Shown here: positions 53,234-64,000 of the stretch, in pieces
How the letters are laid out: each line of letters begins with the position of its first letter
Numbering within the stretch: the stretch's first letter is position 1
From: Adiantum capillus-veneris
Taxonomy: Eukaryota > Streptophyta > Polypodiopsida > Polypodiales > Pteridaceae
Assembly: GCA_014529385.2 (NCBI GenBank)
Contig: CM043954.1
Span: forward strand, 92,781,747 to 92,845,746
Reading direction: 5' to 3'
Length of the DNA stretch: 64,000 nt
Made by a program: the position numbers and the translations under genes
Notes under the pieces: generated by a model
Databases searched by the model: none
What the model saw: only the letters and a program-made list of their open reading frames with translations
What the model was told of the DNA's origin: nothing

Positions 53234-53426
53234 CCTATGACCTAGAATTGACCTGAAACAATTTGACTTAGTGTTGTTGGTTGTCCATCATAGTGGTGAA
53301 GTTTTGTCAAATTTGGAACTATTTTGCTCAGGTAGGCTCATTATTCATTTTATGGTCAAGTTTTAACTTGTCAACAACTTTTGAATCAATTTTTGGGCCC
53401 TAAACAACTAAAGTTTTGGTAGCAGG

Positions 53427-54311
53427 ATGATGCACCGACAAGCTCAGAAGAAGTGGGAGATAGCACCGTTTGAAGTCATGAACATCTCATCCAACAGGAA
53501 GGCTCACATAATGGATGAAGAGCTTGCCCAAATACCAGCAAGCATATTTATAGGCAATCTCCAAGCCGAAGATTGTACAAAGGGTAAAGCCACCATCTTC
53601 CCTAAAGAGCTATGGATATTGCATCAAAAACTTGAAGTCCTAGACGGTGCAAGGTATCTCAAGCTTAACACCCTTTTCAGGCTACCTCCTTGGGGGACGA
53701 ACTTCCAAAGGGGACATGAGCTTATGAGCTCAAGTCGGTACAATAGAGAGGCCACACTAACCAAAAAGGATGGATCTACTATAAGAGTGAAGATCGCCGG
53801 TGATCTCATAAGCCAAGCACTTCACCTACCAGAAGGAAGCCACAACCTGCTACAGAAGACAAAAGCTATTAATAATGACAAGGCATTTATAAAGCAGCAA
53901 GGGCATAATCTTACCTACAAGGACCTCATATACTCAGAGAGAGAAATGCACTTGTGACTACTCTCCCAACATTTGAAGATTCAAAAGCCATCGTGATACA
54001 CAAAACCAATACTACATGTGGCAGTTGTTATGGCCATCGTATTAGCCGAAAGAAGAGTAATCAAGTGTGATTTGGGAACTTACATCCTGAAAAATTTGAT
54101 GGAAGCTAATTTAAAGGGCAGCGACTACCGCAACAAAATGTATATGAACACGGGACCAATGATGGCTAGTATACCTTACCAAGCCTTAGGGATGATCAAG
54201 GATTCGTCGAAAGATGACTCTCAACTTAATTTACTACCCAAATCCAAACAAGCAATAAGAATAGTAGGGAGTTTATCAACCACTCCTACAAAAATAAGAA
54301 CAAGAGGTTAG
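53427..54311 (+). pseudogene. Unfamiliar ORF of the third large element, N-terminal part
   Basis: A 176-codon frame from 53427 (MMHRQAQKKWEIAPFEVMNI) and, after a frame change, a 97-codon frame from 54018 belong together. The first contains KKDGSTIRVKIAGDLISQAL then HLPEGSHN, which recalls the ISxxTGLPxEGE block of retrotransposon-associated plant proteins, a memory-based and uncertain match. The second has MIKDSSKDDSQLNLLPKSKQ. It is not similar to gag at 33446. Its position directly after a palindrome-bearing leader suggests it takes the gag position in this element. Confidence 0.5.
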
Positions 54312-56430
54312 AGATCTAGGGCAAGAACTCTTGTGAAGGAACGAAATCAGATTTTTAGCTCCAAGGTGAAAAACAAGGGAAAGAAGATGTACCCTCAGAG
54401 TACCAATCCTCAAAAGAAGAGGAAGATATTGAAGTACCATTGATAAATAACAACATAGCTAGTAATTCAGATCCCTAAATCTCAAACCCAGAGGTCTATA
54501 GAGGAGGCACAATGGCTCTGAGAGGAGAGACTAGCAAAGATAACTAAAGAGAAAAATAAGATAGAGGAAGTTGAGCAAGATCAACCTCCTTCTTATCACG
54601 ATGATAATGTCGAGCTCAACAGCAAGCTTGAGAAGCTCAAGGAAGAAAGATATCAAAAAGCTTGAGAGGAGGTAAAGCTAGCCGGATCCACTTGACAATG
54701 GATCCATGATGTTCTTAAAAGGAAAGCTGAGCAAAGGGAGGAGGAAGACTCGAAAAGACAAAAGACCATAGGTTTAGAAATTCCATTGGACTCTCCTAGA
54801 AGCTAGAACCCTACTCATGAAGAAACTACTAAGGATACAACTACAACAAAAAAATATGAGGAGAAGATGGAGAAAAAGGAGCAATTATTTCCAAAGTAGA
54901 CATCCCCTCCTCTTGCAGATCAAAACCAAGAGAAGAAAGAGTCTGGGACTGACATGGAAGATCAAACTGCAAAGAGGAACAACAAGGACAACCTGAAGAG
55001 CAAGGCAAAGAAGATCCTCCAAAGACGGATCAGGTTGTTGAGACTTCCCAGAAAACAGAAACACAAGCCAGAAGACTCGGTACCACCTCTCACACAAGAA
55101 GATGTGGTGGCAACAAAAAGAATCCTTAAGGAGTTTGATCTCAAAGAACACCTAGAAATGATTGAACTCTAGTTTAGGTTCCAAAAGGTAATTACTGAGC
55201 TGCAGATACAAGATGCGGACGAAGCCAAGGAAGATACACTAAAGGCCAACAAAGAAATAGAATGGATAAAGCATAAAAGAGGACAAAGAGAATCTCCAAG
55301 ATTCTCTAAAGAGCAAGAAAGAAGATGTTGCATGCATCTACTTAGATTTAGCGAAGCACACTAATGCCAATTTAGAGATATAGGTGCAACAACAAGAATT
55401 AGAAGAGGCTTTAGAGGGGGAGAAGAAGAAATACTCCAAGCTATACAAGTCTTACGATGTGGTAAAGCACACCCTCTCCACCCTCTTATCCATTCAAGAA
55501 GTGCTTGCACCAGCCTCTACATCACAAGTATCTACGACAACGTCGGTTGAGGAAATAAAAGCTTTGAAGACTGAGCTCGAATAGAAAAAGTTGCACAACA
55601 ACAACTATTGATGACTAGATTTCTTGTAACTAACTCTCAAAGAGAAAAAGAGATCAAAGGGCTTCAAGATTAATTGGCCAAAGCAAAACGTGATCTCACT
55701 ACCCAAGTGAAGATGAACACAAAGGAGTTACATGCAAAAGCTTTGGAATTGAGTGCTTGCCAATGAAAGGCAATAGTATCAGTCATCGAGACACAACACC
55801 TGGTTGAGTTTGAAAGCACAAACATGCCCCTAGTGAACCTACCATATATGTCATCATCTAGGGAAAAACGCCAGATACTAAAGAAGAGAAAGACTCTACA
55901 GATGCCAGAGACAAGCTAAAAACATGGATAGAAGACATGCCTAAAGGGTCGCACAAGTAATACAGGAAATACGAACTCAAAGTCCTAGAGTTTGCGGCCC
56001 TTCTTATTCTCAAACCTGATGAGCACGTCAAAACTTTTGGCCATGAGATGGTGGCCCCACCTTTGATGAAGTAAGAAGAACTGCTATGGAAGAAAAAGCT
56101 AAGGCCAGCTCTGTAGCCAAATGCCAAGGGTGATTATGAAGATGTGCCAGTCACAATTGAGTAGCTACTACTCATCCTAGAGAGCCAGTCTCTCTCGAGA
56201 AAGAAATGGTTTGAGAAAAGGCCCCATGATGATACCACATATAGAAACACTTCCCAACACTTAAGGATCGACCCAACCTACTATCCAATTCCAAGAAGGT
56301 GATCCTGGGAGATGTACTATACATGGAGAAGTAAGCGACTATCTATGCTAAATCACCCAGTAATTGCTAAACCTTCTCACAAACATAAATCTATAGAGGC
56401 ATACATGGTGTCTACCCTCAAGGCAATGAT
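54312..56430 (+). pseudogene. Charged and coiled-coil continuation of the third element's ORF
   Basis: Broken open stretches, each cut by stops, encode very Lys/Glu-rich protein: 54954-55172 (MEDQTAKRNNKDNLKSKAKK), and 55384-55584 (MQQQELEEALEGEKKKYSKL). The second is a likely coiled coil. No protease, RT or integrase motifs are visible. Confidence 0.5.
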
Positions 56431-57600
56431 CACTATGATGTGAGATGTGCCCCTGGGGGATTCACTCTATATTTAAAACGAGACGCCATGTGCGAGCGGA
56501 GAACTTTGATAAAACCCCTATATACGACTCATATTAGGGAATATGACCCCCCTTTCTACGCTTATACGATAATCAATCAAGAAAACTATCATACCCCTAT
56601 CTTACATATAAAATTTTCGTCTCACATGATCTACCTGAGTAAAACTAGTCAAAGAGTGTGTAGCATAGTGACTGGCAACGTACTAAGGAACCACTTCTGT
56701 TGATAACTAGACGTACCCTCAATGCGTCTTAGTTTGATTTCAATCTATGTACCCGATCAGCCTACACTCTGGCTACTCGTTCAATTCTGACCCATCCAAA
56801 GCTGGTGTAAATCAGTCCTTAATCAACCCTTATCTATGATTGGTTTGATGCAAAATTTGATGTGTGACCAAAAAAAACTTCCCCTAAATTCATCCAAGTT
56901 CTAGTGCACACCAATGACCAATCATTACTAGTAATCAGCTCGAGTCTGGCCCCCCCTCCCAAATAAAAAATAAAAAAATGGTACCTCCCTCCCTTATTTT
57001 TAAGCTTGGGAGATAAATTATCGGGGGCCTACCCCTAGCTTATACACTTATGTAACTTGTAAAAAAACCCCCCTCTCTTGCACTTACGTGGTGCAGTAAG
57101 TTTTCCATGGTGAATCCCCGGGGATGTGCCACATTTGACCTGCCAGATAACGTGCATAATAGCTAAGATGATAGTTACATGCATATAAGTTTTTGAAGTT
57201 ATAGACAAGGTTGAGCACCCATGGGAGGTGTTTCTAGAAGGCACGAAGGACATCAGCTAGAACATGGAGACCAAAGCCCCCTCCAAGAAAATCATTATGG
57301 GGATGTACAAGCGGCTGACATTCCTCCCATCACACTACATCCAAACTTTTGAGGAGGCCTTCATGATGGGGTTTTTCAAGATAAATTCCACCATCTTTAA
57401 CCTGCACACAAAAGATCTGCAGACCAAGCATGCCACATATCTGAGCACATTGCTGAAAAATTTGTTTAGAGATTTTTCCATCAAAGCCAACATCATTGAT
57501 AGAGCCGCAAATTTCAACAAGATCACAAAGACGTTAGAAAAAAGGTAATTTGACTATTGAAAAGCAGCAAAGACTTACACGAGGACATGCAATGACTAGG
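56431..57600 (+). pseudogene. C-terminal remnants of the third element's ORF
   Basis: Open stretches at 56440-56703 and 57264-57548 (METKAPSKKIIMGMYKRLTF) are followed directly by a purine tract AGGAAGGGGGAG (57598-57609). The intervening part includes a C-rich run and broken sequence. No known domain is recognised. Confidence 0.4.
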
Positions 57601-57609
57601 AAGGGGGAG

Positions 57610-58050
57610 TGTTTGGTCGATGCAATTGACGAGCGCCTTATTATCGACCATCCCTTGTTGAAGCCCAAATTTTTATGTAATTCATTGTATTTTTATTGAA
57701 AAGCCTTGTAAAAGAGTCCATGTGATTTTGAGCCGAATGCTAAATACTCTTTGTACTAGTTTGTCATGAGCGACAAGTCGATCATAGGCCATTTAAAAAC
57801 CCTTAGTTTGAACACAATCATTGTAACATTATCTTGAGTTTTTAAGACTTTATACGTAGACTGTAAGCAGCTACTCAACTACAATGTGTAACTCAGTTTT
57901 CTCATGATGTGGTAATCTATTTGATTCCAAAGAGTGCAATGTGTTACTTGTCTCTTTCTCTTTCACTTAAGTATAATCATTTCCATTTTTGTAATGGTTT
58001 GTGACCACGTATTTATGAGCCTTTTCTATAGATTTGAGTGCTTAAATGAC
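57610..58050 (+). repeat. 3' LTR of the third large element (end approximate)
   Basis: Starts TGTTTGGTCGATGCAATTG straight after the polypurine tract. It is AT-rich with a CATTTAAAAACCC region near 57790 that could act in transcription. No partner 5' LTR was recognised upstream of 51643, so the end is a guess. From 58050 to 58755 I can name nothing. Confidence 0.6.
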
Positions 58051-58755
58051 TATTTTTTGACATTTTGACCATAGGAGAGTGTTATCAGACCTTAGAGTGA
58101 CCTATCTGGATTGTTTTTTTGCAATGTTTTTGACCTGGACCATGGTAAATCATCGGGATTTTGGTACCTTGTCGGATGACCACTCTTAGACCTAACATAG
58201 CTTCCCATAAAATTTTGTGGCAATCCAAGTTTGTTTAGTCGACGAAATGGCGTGATGACCTAGAGAGGCAAGGTAGGACATATGCAAATTTATAGCTCAG
58301 ATGGTTTGCTTGTTGTGTTGATATGATTACTTATTAGGTTCACTTCTTGATATTGACACCCTCTAAGAGTCTTTGTGCCCCATCTGATTCATTTCCTTGA
58401 GTATTGACATTATGTTGGTGTTAGATAGCTATGCTACATATGTCCATCCCAGTGACATTCTAATAGGCTTCATTCCATGCAACACCCCACAATAAGTAAT
58501 TCCAAGATTACACCAAAGGTAATTTTGGGTATGTATACTTGGGAGATGATAAATCTTGTGAAATCATTGGCAAGGATATAGTGTTCATTAAAACTTAAAA
58601 TAAAAATGAATGGAAGCTTTCTTAGGAATGTTCCCTTTCTTTGTGGAAAATCTCTACACGTCAATTAGATGATGAAGGCCATAGCGCCGCATTAATAAAT
58701 AAATGATGGAAGGTCTTGAAAGGATTTTTGGTGGTTGCAAAGGGCGAGAAGGTGG

Positions 58756-61343
58756 GTACACTAATAAACAAAAAAAATACATTTGACAGCCTTATCATCC
58801 AATTTTCTTTGATGCACTTGTAACACTAAACCATAAGTCAAACAGCCAAAAACACGCATGTGCTCAATAGATGGCTTTCTATCATGCCATGCTTCATATA
58901 GAGTCATAGAATTCAACGCTTTCATACGACACCTGTTGAGTACATAAGTGGCACACATGACAGCCTCAAGCCAAAATGAATGTGGTAAAGCTTGACTCTT
59001 GACCATACATCTTGCCATTTTTTTAAGAGACTTGTTTTTTCTCTTAGCAACACCATTTGTTGAGGTGTATACGGCACTATACATTGGTGTTTTATCCCAC
59101 AACTAGCCCATGGTACATTTCAAGATATTTTCAGCCATAGCAAGAAATTGCTTGAAGCACATGAACACTTCAAACTTAGCTTTCAATAGATGTACCCATG
59201 CATGCCTGGAGTAGTCATCAATGAAAGTCACAAAGTACAAGTAATTTCCCAAGGACGGAGTTTGCATAGGCCCACAAACATCACTATGCACAAGTTGCAA
59301 TCTGCATTTAGCACGAACTGACCCATCCTTTGGAAACTTAGCACATGCATTTTACCCAAAATACAGCCTTCACAAACATGTTTGACAGTGCTTCAAGAGG
59401 CCGCAAAGAAGCAACCATATCAAAACTGGCAAAATTCATATGCCCAAAACGTGCATGCCACAGTTTTGCATCTGAAACAGCCTTTGAATCTGCAACTGTA
59501 TTTGCAAAATTTTGTCCACACTTGTCATACAAAGTGAGCTTATACAGCCCATGGCACAAAAGGCTAGATGCAACAATTTCATCACCAAAGCTGAGATCAT
59601 GAATTGTACATCTGTCATCCACAAATTTGACTACAAGTCCAAGTCTAGCAAGTGTAGATACAGCGAAAGATTCTTCTTGATCCCAGGTACATAAAGTGCA
59701 TCAACAAGTGTGAAAGAACTACCATTTATAACAGTAAGCACAATCTTTCCAACTCCTTGAACTGGATAAGAGACATTGCTGGCACAAGTGACTAAATTCT
59801 CATGAGGGACAGCAGACACGAGAAAGGTGAACAATTCACGATGTAAGGTAATGTTCTTTGTAGCACCACTGTCGAAATACCACACATGTGAATGTGTAGC
59901 AACTAACATGCATGCATCATGGACATCAGGATTGTAAGTGCACTCTACACTAAAAGCCCATTATGCATAAAACATCAGCATCACGGTCTTCTTTCACTGA
60001 AGACTCAACAATGGTTGCATTTGTAGTGGAACCAACATCTGCAGCGGAACCACCCTCTTTCTTCTTAGCCTCTTTGGCCTTCAACTTAGGACACTGCTTG
60101 ATGAAGTGATCATTAGCTTTACAATAATGGCAACACATCTTCTTTTTTCCCTTATCACCAAAATTTCCAAACGAGTTTCTACCAGGAGAAGCATTAGGAA
60201 CAAGTGATTTTCCACTCGTAGAAGAAACATAAGAAGTGGTTGCATTGTTGTTACCACCCTTTCTTTGAGAAGCAATAAAAGCCCGTTCAACTGCACGCTA
60301 TCTAGTCCTGTTTTTTTTAGAAAGCGATTCTTGCAACAACAATGTGCACAATGCATCAAAATTGACAGCTTCAGGATTTCCTTGGGTCATAAGTCTCCAA
60401 GTACTAGCAAAAGTATGGTAAGAATCTGGTAAGGCATCAAGAATAGTCTACACAAGGAAATTGTCTGAAATGACTTCACCTGCAAAAATAAGTTGCTCAT
60501 TGATATCCTTGACACCAACAAGGAAAGTGTCTATATCATCTTCCTCATGCATAATCTTAGACTTCAGCTCTTTACGCAGCAATGCAATTTTTGCCTCATT
60601 GCGGCTTGCATAAAGACCAAGTAGAATATCCCAAGCCTGTTTTGCGGATTTCACTGAACGAATGTGAGGAGTAATTGTGCTCTTTACAAAAAACACAATC
60701 AACGCATGAGCCTGCGCATTCTTTACATCCCAATGAGCTTGTTCTGTCGTAGGCAAAACAACTCTAACATCAACAATCCTTGCAGCAAGACCTGTCCCAT
60801 CCTCAACATCACCTACATCCTTAGAACCAGGACGTACATCAATGCCCTGCACAATATTCTAGACGCCCTTTGACACAACAACATGTTGCATCATGGAAGC
60901 CCACATAGGATAATTGTCCCCATCCAATCTGTCCTTAGTAGCAAACATCTTGAACACATCTGTGTTGTTGTCAGCCATGGAAAATGCTTGCACCTGATGT
61001 GAAAACTTCTCGAAATGAGGAGAAATTGATTGAAACCGCCACGTGCTATATAGCACAACCCATAGTAGACTGTGTGGGACTTGTAATGCAGTAATTGACA
61101 CTGACAAAAGTTTTGCACCAAATGACGAAATTTTCTGTGCAGACGTGGCTGTAGTGGAAACGGAGGTCGAAATGAGCCCGAATCAGAAATCTGAGCAGAC
61201 TAAGCTCTATGAGCACTCTTGAATTTTTATTCGACCTACGAACGCTCGCCAAAGCTCATTGAAATCAGAGAAAGTGAGCAGGCGTGTGGTAGAGCAGCTC
61301 TGGCGACTAAGCCCGAGAGGATGCAACCTGCTTTGATACCAAT
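58756..61343 (-). pseudogene. Truncated copia A copy: gag, protease, integrase
   Basis: On the minus strand gag starts at ATG 60978 (MADNNTDVFKMFATKDRLDG). The zinc knuckle CHYCKANDHFIKQC lies near 60135, the protease YFDSGATKNITLHREL near 59880, and the integrase LVHSDVCGPMQTPSLGNYLY near 59290. A small internal gap and frame changes occur (near 59100, the second Asp block is missing). A last block, DDKAVKCIFFVY, near 58765 is followed by a stop and unrelated sequence. RT, RNase H and the 3' LTR are absent. It is clearly older than the copy at 16843. Confidence 0.92.
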
Positions 61344-61569
61344 TGTTTGAATTAGGGTTGCAAGAAAACACACACAGCTTGGAGAAGATGAAGGAAGCTC
61401 TAGGCACACAACAGAGAGTGTATAACTTAGTGTACAATAGAAAGATAGATAGCCCTAGAGTGATGGGAGTATATACAATGCACGGGGAAAAAACCTCCTA
61501 AAGAAAGAAAAAATGCCCCGGCGGTCCTGGTGTGTTCACACACATCACTATCACATATATATGGTAACA
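61344..61569 (-). repeat. 5' LTR of the truncated copia A copy
   Basis: On the minus strand it starts TGTTACCATATATATGTGA at 61569 and ends CTAATTCAAACA at 61344 (226 bp). A primer site TGGTATCAAAGC (61341-61330) follows after two bases, one base different from the young copy. Many substitutions separate it from 16843-17069. Confidence 0.92.
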
Positions 61570-63059
61570 AGTATGTTTCCAAGGGCCTAAAGAACTTCTG
61601 AGGCTTTTTACACTAAGGAGTACTTCAAGAGATTTTTGTATAGGTGTTTATTTTATCTCAAAAGTCTTTTTTTTACACAACCTATTCAAGAATCACAAGC
61701 TTTTCTCTTAGCAAATTGTCTTGCACAAACCCCATTGTCTAGCACACCTCAAATTGATCACACAAAAGTAAAAACTGTGTATAGTGTCATCTTTTTGCAT
61801 CGCTACCGCAATAAATATACGTTTATATCTTCATATATTCTAATGATATCTTGTGTGTGGAAATTGTGAAAGGACTAGGCACCAACAACGTGTTGGTAAG
61901 ACCTTCCTCAAACTCCACCCATGATGTGTATGCCATATTTGCACATTAATAACTCACCTATGACATGCAACCCATAACGAGGCTAATAAAAAACTAATCA
62001 ACAAGCATCGAAAGCAATCAATGTAGAAGAAAATACAAATAATAGGTAAAGATCAAGCAAATAATGTAAATCGATTAAGTGAAAAACAAAACAATTAATA
62101 ACAACAACATGGTGATAAACAAGATTTGTGTAGAGGAGAAAAATTTCCTCCAATTCAACAAAAAAAAGGTCAAGTGTATGTGTGTGAATCACTCTTTTGT
62201 GTACTATCCTTCTTGTGTTTAGGGGAGAATTGGGGGTGCCTCCACCTACTTGTGTTAAGGGAGGCTAGTGTGTGTCTATGATCTGTTGTGTAAGGGTATT
62301 TTCTGTGTACCTACACCCCCTTTGTGTCAAAGGAAACCTTGTGCTATGTACCTCACCCTTTGTGTGTTAGGAGGGAAAGATTTTGGGAGTGCTCTCTATG
62401 CAACGAAACCCACACAGTGAGGATTGGTGAGATGCGAGCTTTGTTGCACCCCATGTGTAAATCCATGTCATGTCCATGTAGATATGCACCATGTGATATG
62501 GGAAATGTGGAATGTGATATGGAAATCCTAGTGAACCTTGAGAAGTGAAATGCTTAGAATGGTGCCACCTTATATGTTGTGAATTTCAAAACCTATTATA
62601 CTTGTCGAAATCTACAAAAAAGCACATATTGCACACACTTTGAACAAGAATAATCAAGCTATTTTGTACCGATAGTTACTTTGTGCAGTGAGTCTCTATC
62701 AAAATCTAAACAAATCTCACACTAATTATGCTCAAACCATGAAGGGTTCTTCAGAGTTTTTTCCATGATTTAAAGTGGACTCTCTTATGAGTTGTAACTA
62801 AGGAGAGGTAAGGGATTTTGTGGAGCTAGAAATTGTAGGGCATAAGATGCCCAAAACATGGAATGCCTTACAAACTTGAGTGGTTGTAGAGATCTCAAGA
62901 GCCTCTAGATTATTATATTACAAGTTCAATGTAGTTATCCATCATAAAAATAATGTAGTTTCTTCATAGGTACACTATAGCTCGTTGAGCCACTCGTAGT
63001 CCACATGAACTTTGAACGATCCTTGGAAATCAGATTATCATATTAGACTATGGTATATG
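61570..63059. other. Unassigned region
   Basis: No gene or element was recognised. A locally repetitive patch with TTGTGT and CTACACC words lies at about 62190-62400. Short open stretches look incidental. Confidence 0.5.
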
Positions 63060-63186
63060 CAAAGCTTAAGTTTTAAGGAAGGGCATAAGAAAGAATGTAC
63101 CTACTTGGGAACATCGTTGTGTTATTAGCAAGAAATTCCCCCATACATTTTTGAGGATGAAAACTACTTAAGAGGGGTGGGTAATG
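63060..63186 (+). pseudogene. Possible Ty3 integrase tail with polypurine tract
   Basis: The plus strand reads KEGHKKECTYLGTSLCY, a stop and QEIPPYIFEDENYLRGV, vaguely like the TWExExxxxxYPxLFED end of Ty3 polyproteins. It is followed by AGAGGGGTGGG and TGTCAC at 63187. The match is short and weak. Confidence 0.35.
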
Positions 63187-63599
63187 TCACATTGCCTATA
63201 AGGGTGCTTGTGGACTATGCATATTGGTCGTGGATCTTGATTGAGCTTCAAGATCAAGACACTAGAGAGTGGAGGAGAAATGTGTCCAAGGTTTAGGGGT
63301 GAGGCACCCAAAATTGTAGTTCCCCATGGGTGGTCAACGAGCTAGTATGGACCAGTTGGCTACCGCTATATAGAAAAGCATAGTTGTGATGAGTAACTTT
63401 GCTAGCTAGAGGGATTGCTTTTATAGGGCCATAGGTCATTTTTAGGCATCACAATTACCTGCGTAATAAATTTTCCATTCCCATAGATACTTTATCTTGT
63501 ACCTCTTTAAGGTGTCTAAATTTCTTTTGAAGCCCCATGGGTACTTTCGTGAGCACTTTGCAACTTCATAGGTACTTTTTGAAGGCCCATGGGTACCTT
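63187..63599 (+). repeat. LTR-like sequence
   Basis: Starts TGTCACATTGCC after a purine-rich tract. It contains a CTATATAG stretch near 63369 and two GAAGSCCCATGGGTAC repeats (about 63533 and 63582). Cut at 63600 by the CACTA-like end. No second copy is in the window, so the call is tentative. Confidence 0.35.
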
Positions 63600-64000
63600 C
63601 ACTAGGTTGGTAACCTAACAAGATAAAAGTGTCCTTTGAAGTTTTTCAAAAAAACAATAAGTAAATTTTTTTATGCTAAAAGTAAGTAACATATATAACT
63701 CTTAACTATTTGGTCATGATAAGCTTCCAAAGTCAATGTACTACTAAATTTTACCAAAAACAATAAAAATCTCCAATTTAATCGTATTTTATAGAGCATA
63801 AGAATTTTTTAGCACACGAATACATTCTTTTCCCATAACTTTCAATGGATTCTTGATCATTCTTGATCACACTCCTTGGTTGTTCATGCCACACCAATTT
63901 TTCCTTGACATAGCTTAATGTTTCTTTGACTACAATCATCCTTGTCACTAATTACATGTCTTTATGATACATTTTGGTCCTTTATATCCTTATGAACACA
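63600..64000 (+). mobile_element. Left end of a second CACTA-like element
   Basis: Starts CACTAGGTTGGTAACCTAAC then AAAAGTGTCCTTT, matching the left end at 27546 with a few changes. The next 300 bases share scattered words with 27600-27870 (TCCAAAG, TTTCAATGG). The element runs off the window. Confidence 0.7.

Noticed and set aside
62190-62400. TTGTGT-rich patch as a telomere-like repeat
   Set aside because: It does not contain tandem TTTAGGG units and is only loosely repetitive.

Overview
The window looks like nuclear DNA of a large, transposon-rich land-plant genome. The evidence is the mix of element types: Ty1/copia elements primed by initiator tRNA-Met (TGGTATCAGAGC sites), chromodomain Ty3/gypsy elements, large Tat/Athila-like Ty3/gypsy elements with a TGGCGC... 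primer site, TRIM-like mini-LTR elements, a BED zinc-finger fragment and a CACTA-like element. Long (GA)n and poly-G/poly-C tracts are common. No bacterial or organellar gene structure was seen. The exact plant lineage cannot be fixed from the sequence; a fern, lycophyte or gymnosperm-like genome is a guess.

Layout. 1-2040: tail of a decayed Ty3 chromovirus (integrase, chromodomain) and its LTR. 2177-5980: a short-LTR non-autonomous copia element (family B) inserted in a poly-G tract. 6080-9205: repeats and a chromovirus remnant whose RNase H-integrase segment is inverted. 9473-13626: nested LTRs of the chromovirus family plus a TRIM-like family in both orientations. 14816-15053: the only host-gene candidate, a first coding exon with TATA box on the minus strand. 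16843-22015: a complete, very young copia element (family A) with a 5-bp target duplication. 22016-26380: mostly unassigned AT-rich DNA. 26396-28883: hairpin minisatellite, BED zinc-finger ORF and a CACTA-like element. 29041-29897: 3' fragment of copia A.

30262-41301 is a large Tat/Athila-like element with gag and protease but no reverse transcriptase or integrase. Its long leader carries seven about 22-bp palindromes at a quasi-regular spacing of about 283 bp. Just inside its 3' LTR it carries a degenerate intronless piece of a host DEAD-box RNA helicase. 41302-51020 is a related but more complete and heavily mutated element (gag, protease, RT, RNase H, integrase), broken by a foldback element and a minus-strand copia 5' end. 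51643-58050 is a third large element with its own palindrome array in the leader, an unfamiliar ORF and a 3' LTR. 58756-61569 is a second, truncated, minus-strand copia A copy. The window ends in a degraded gypsy tail and the left end of another CACTA-like element.

Most coding sequence here is retroelement gag/pol with stops and frameshifts. The points most worth attention are the helicase capture, the two independent palindrome arrays in retroelement leaders, the tryptophan-lysine motif array downstream of pol, the inverted pol segment, and the young copia A element that nevertheless carries three reading-frame lesions.
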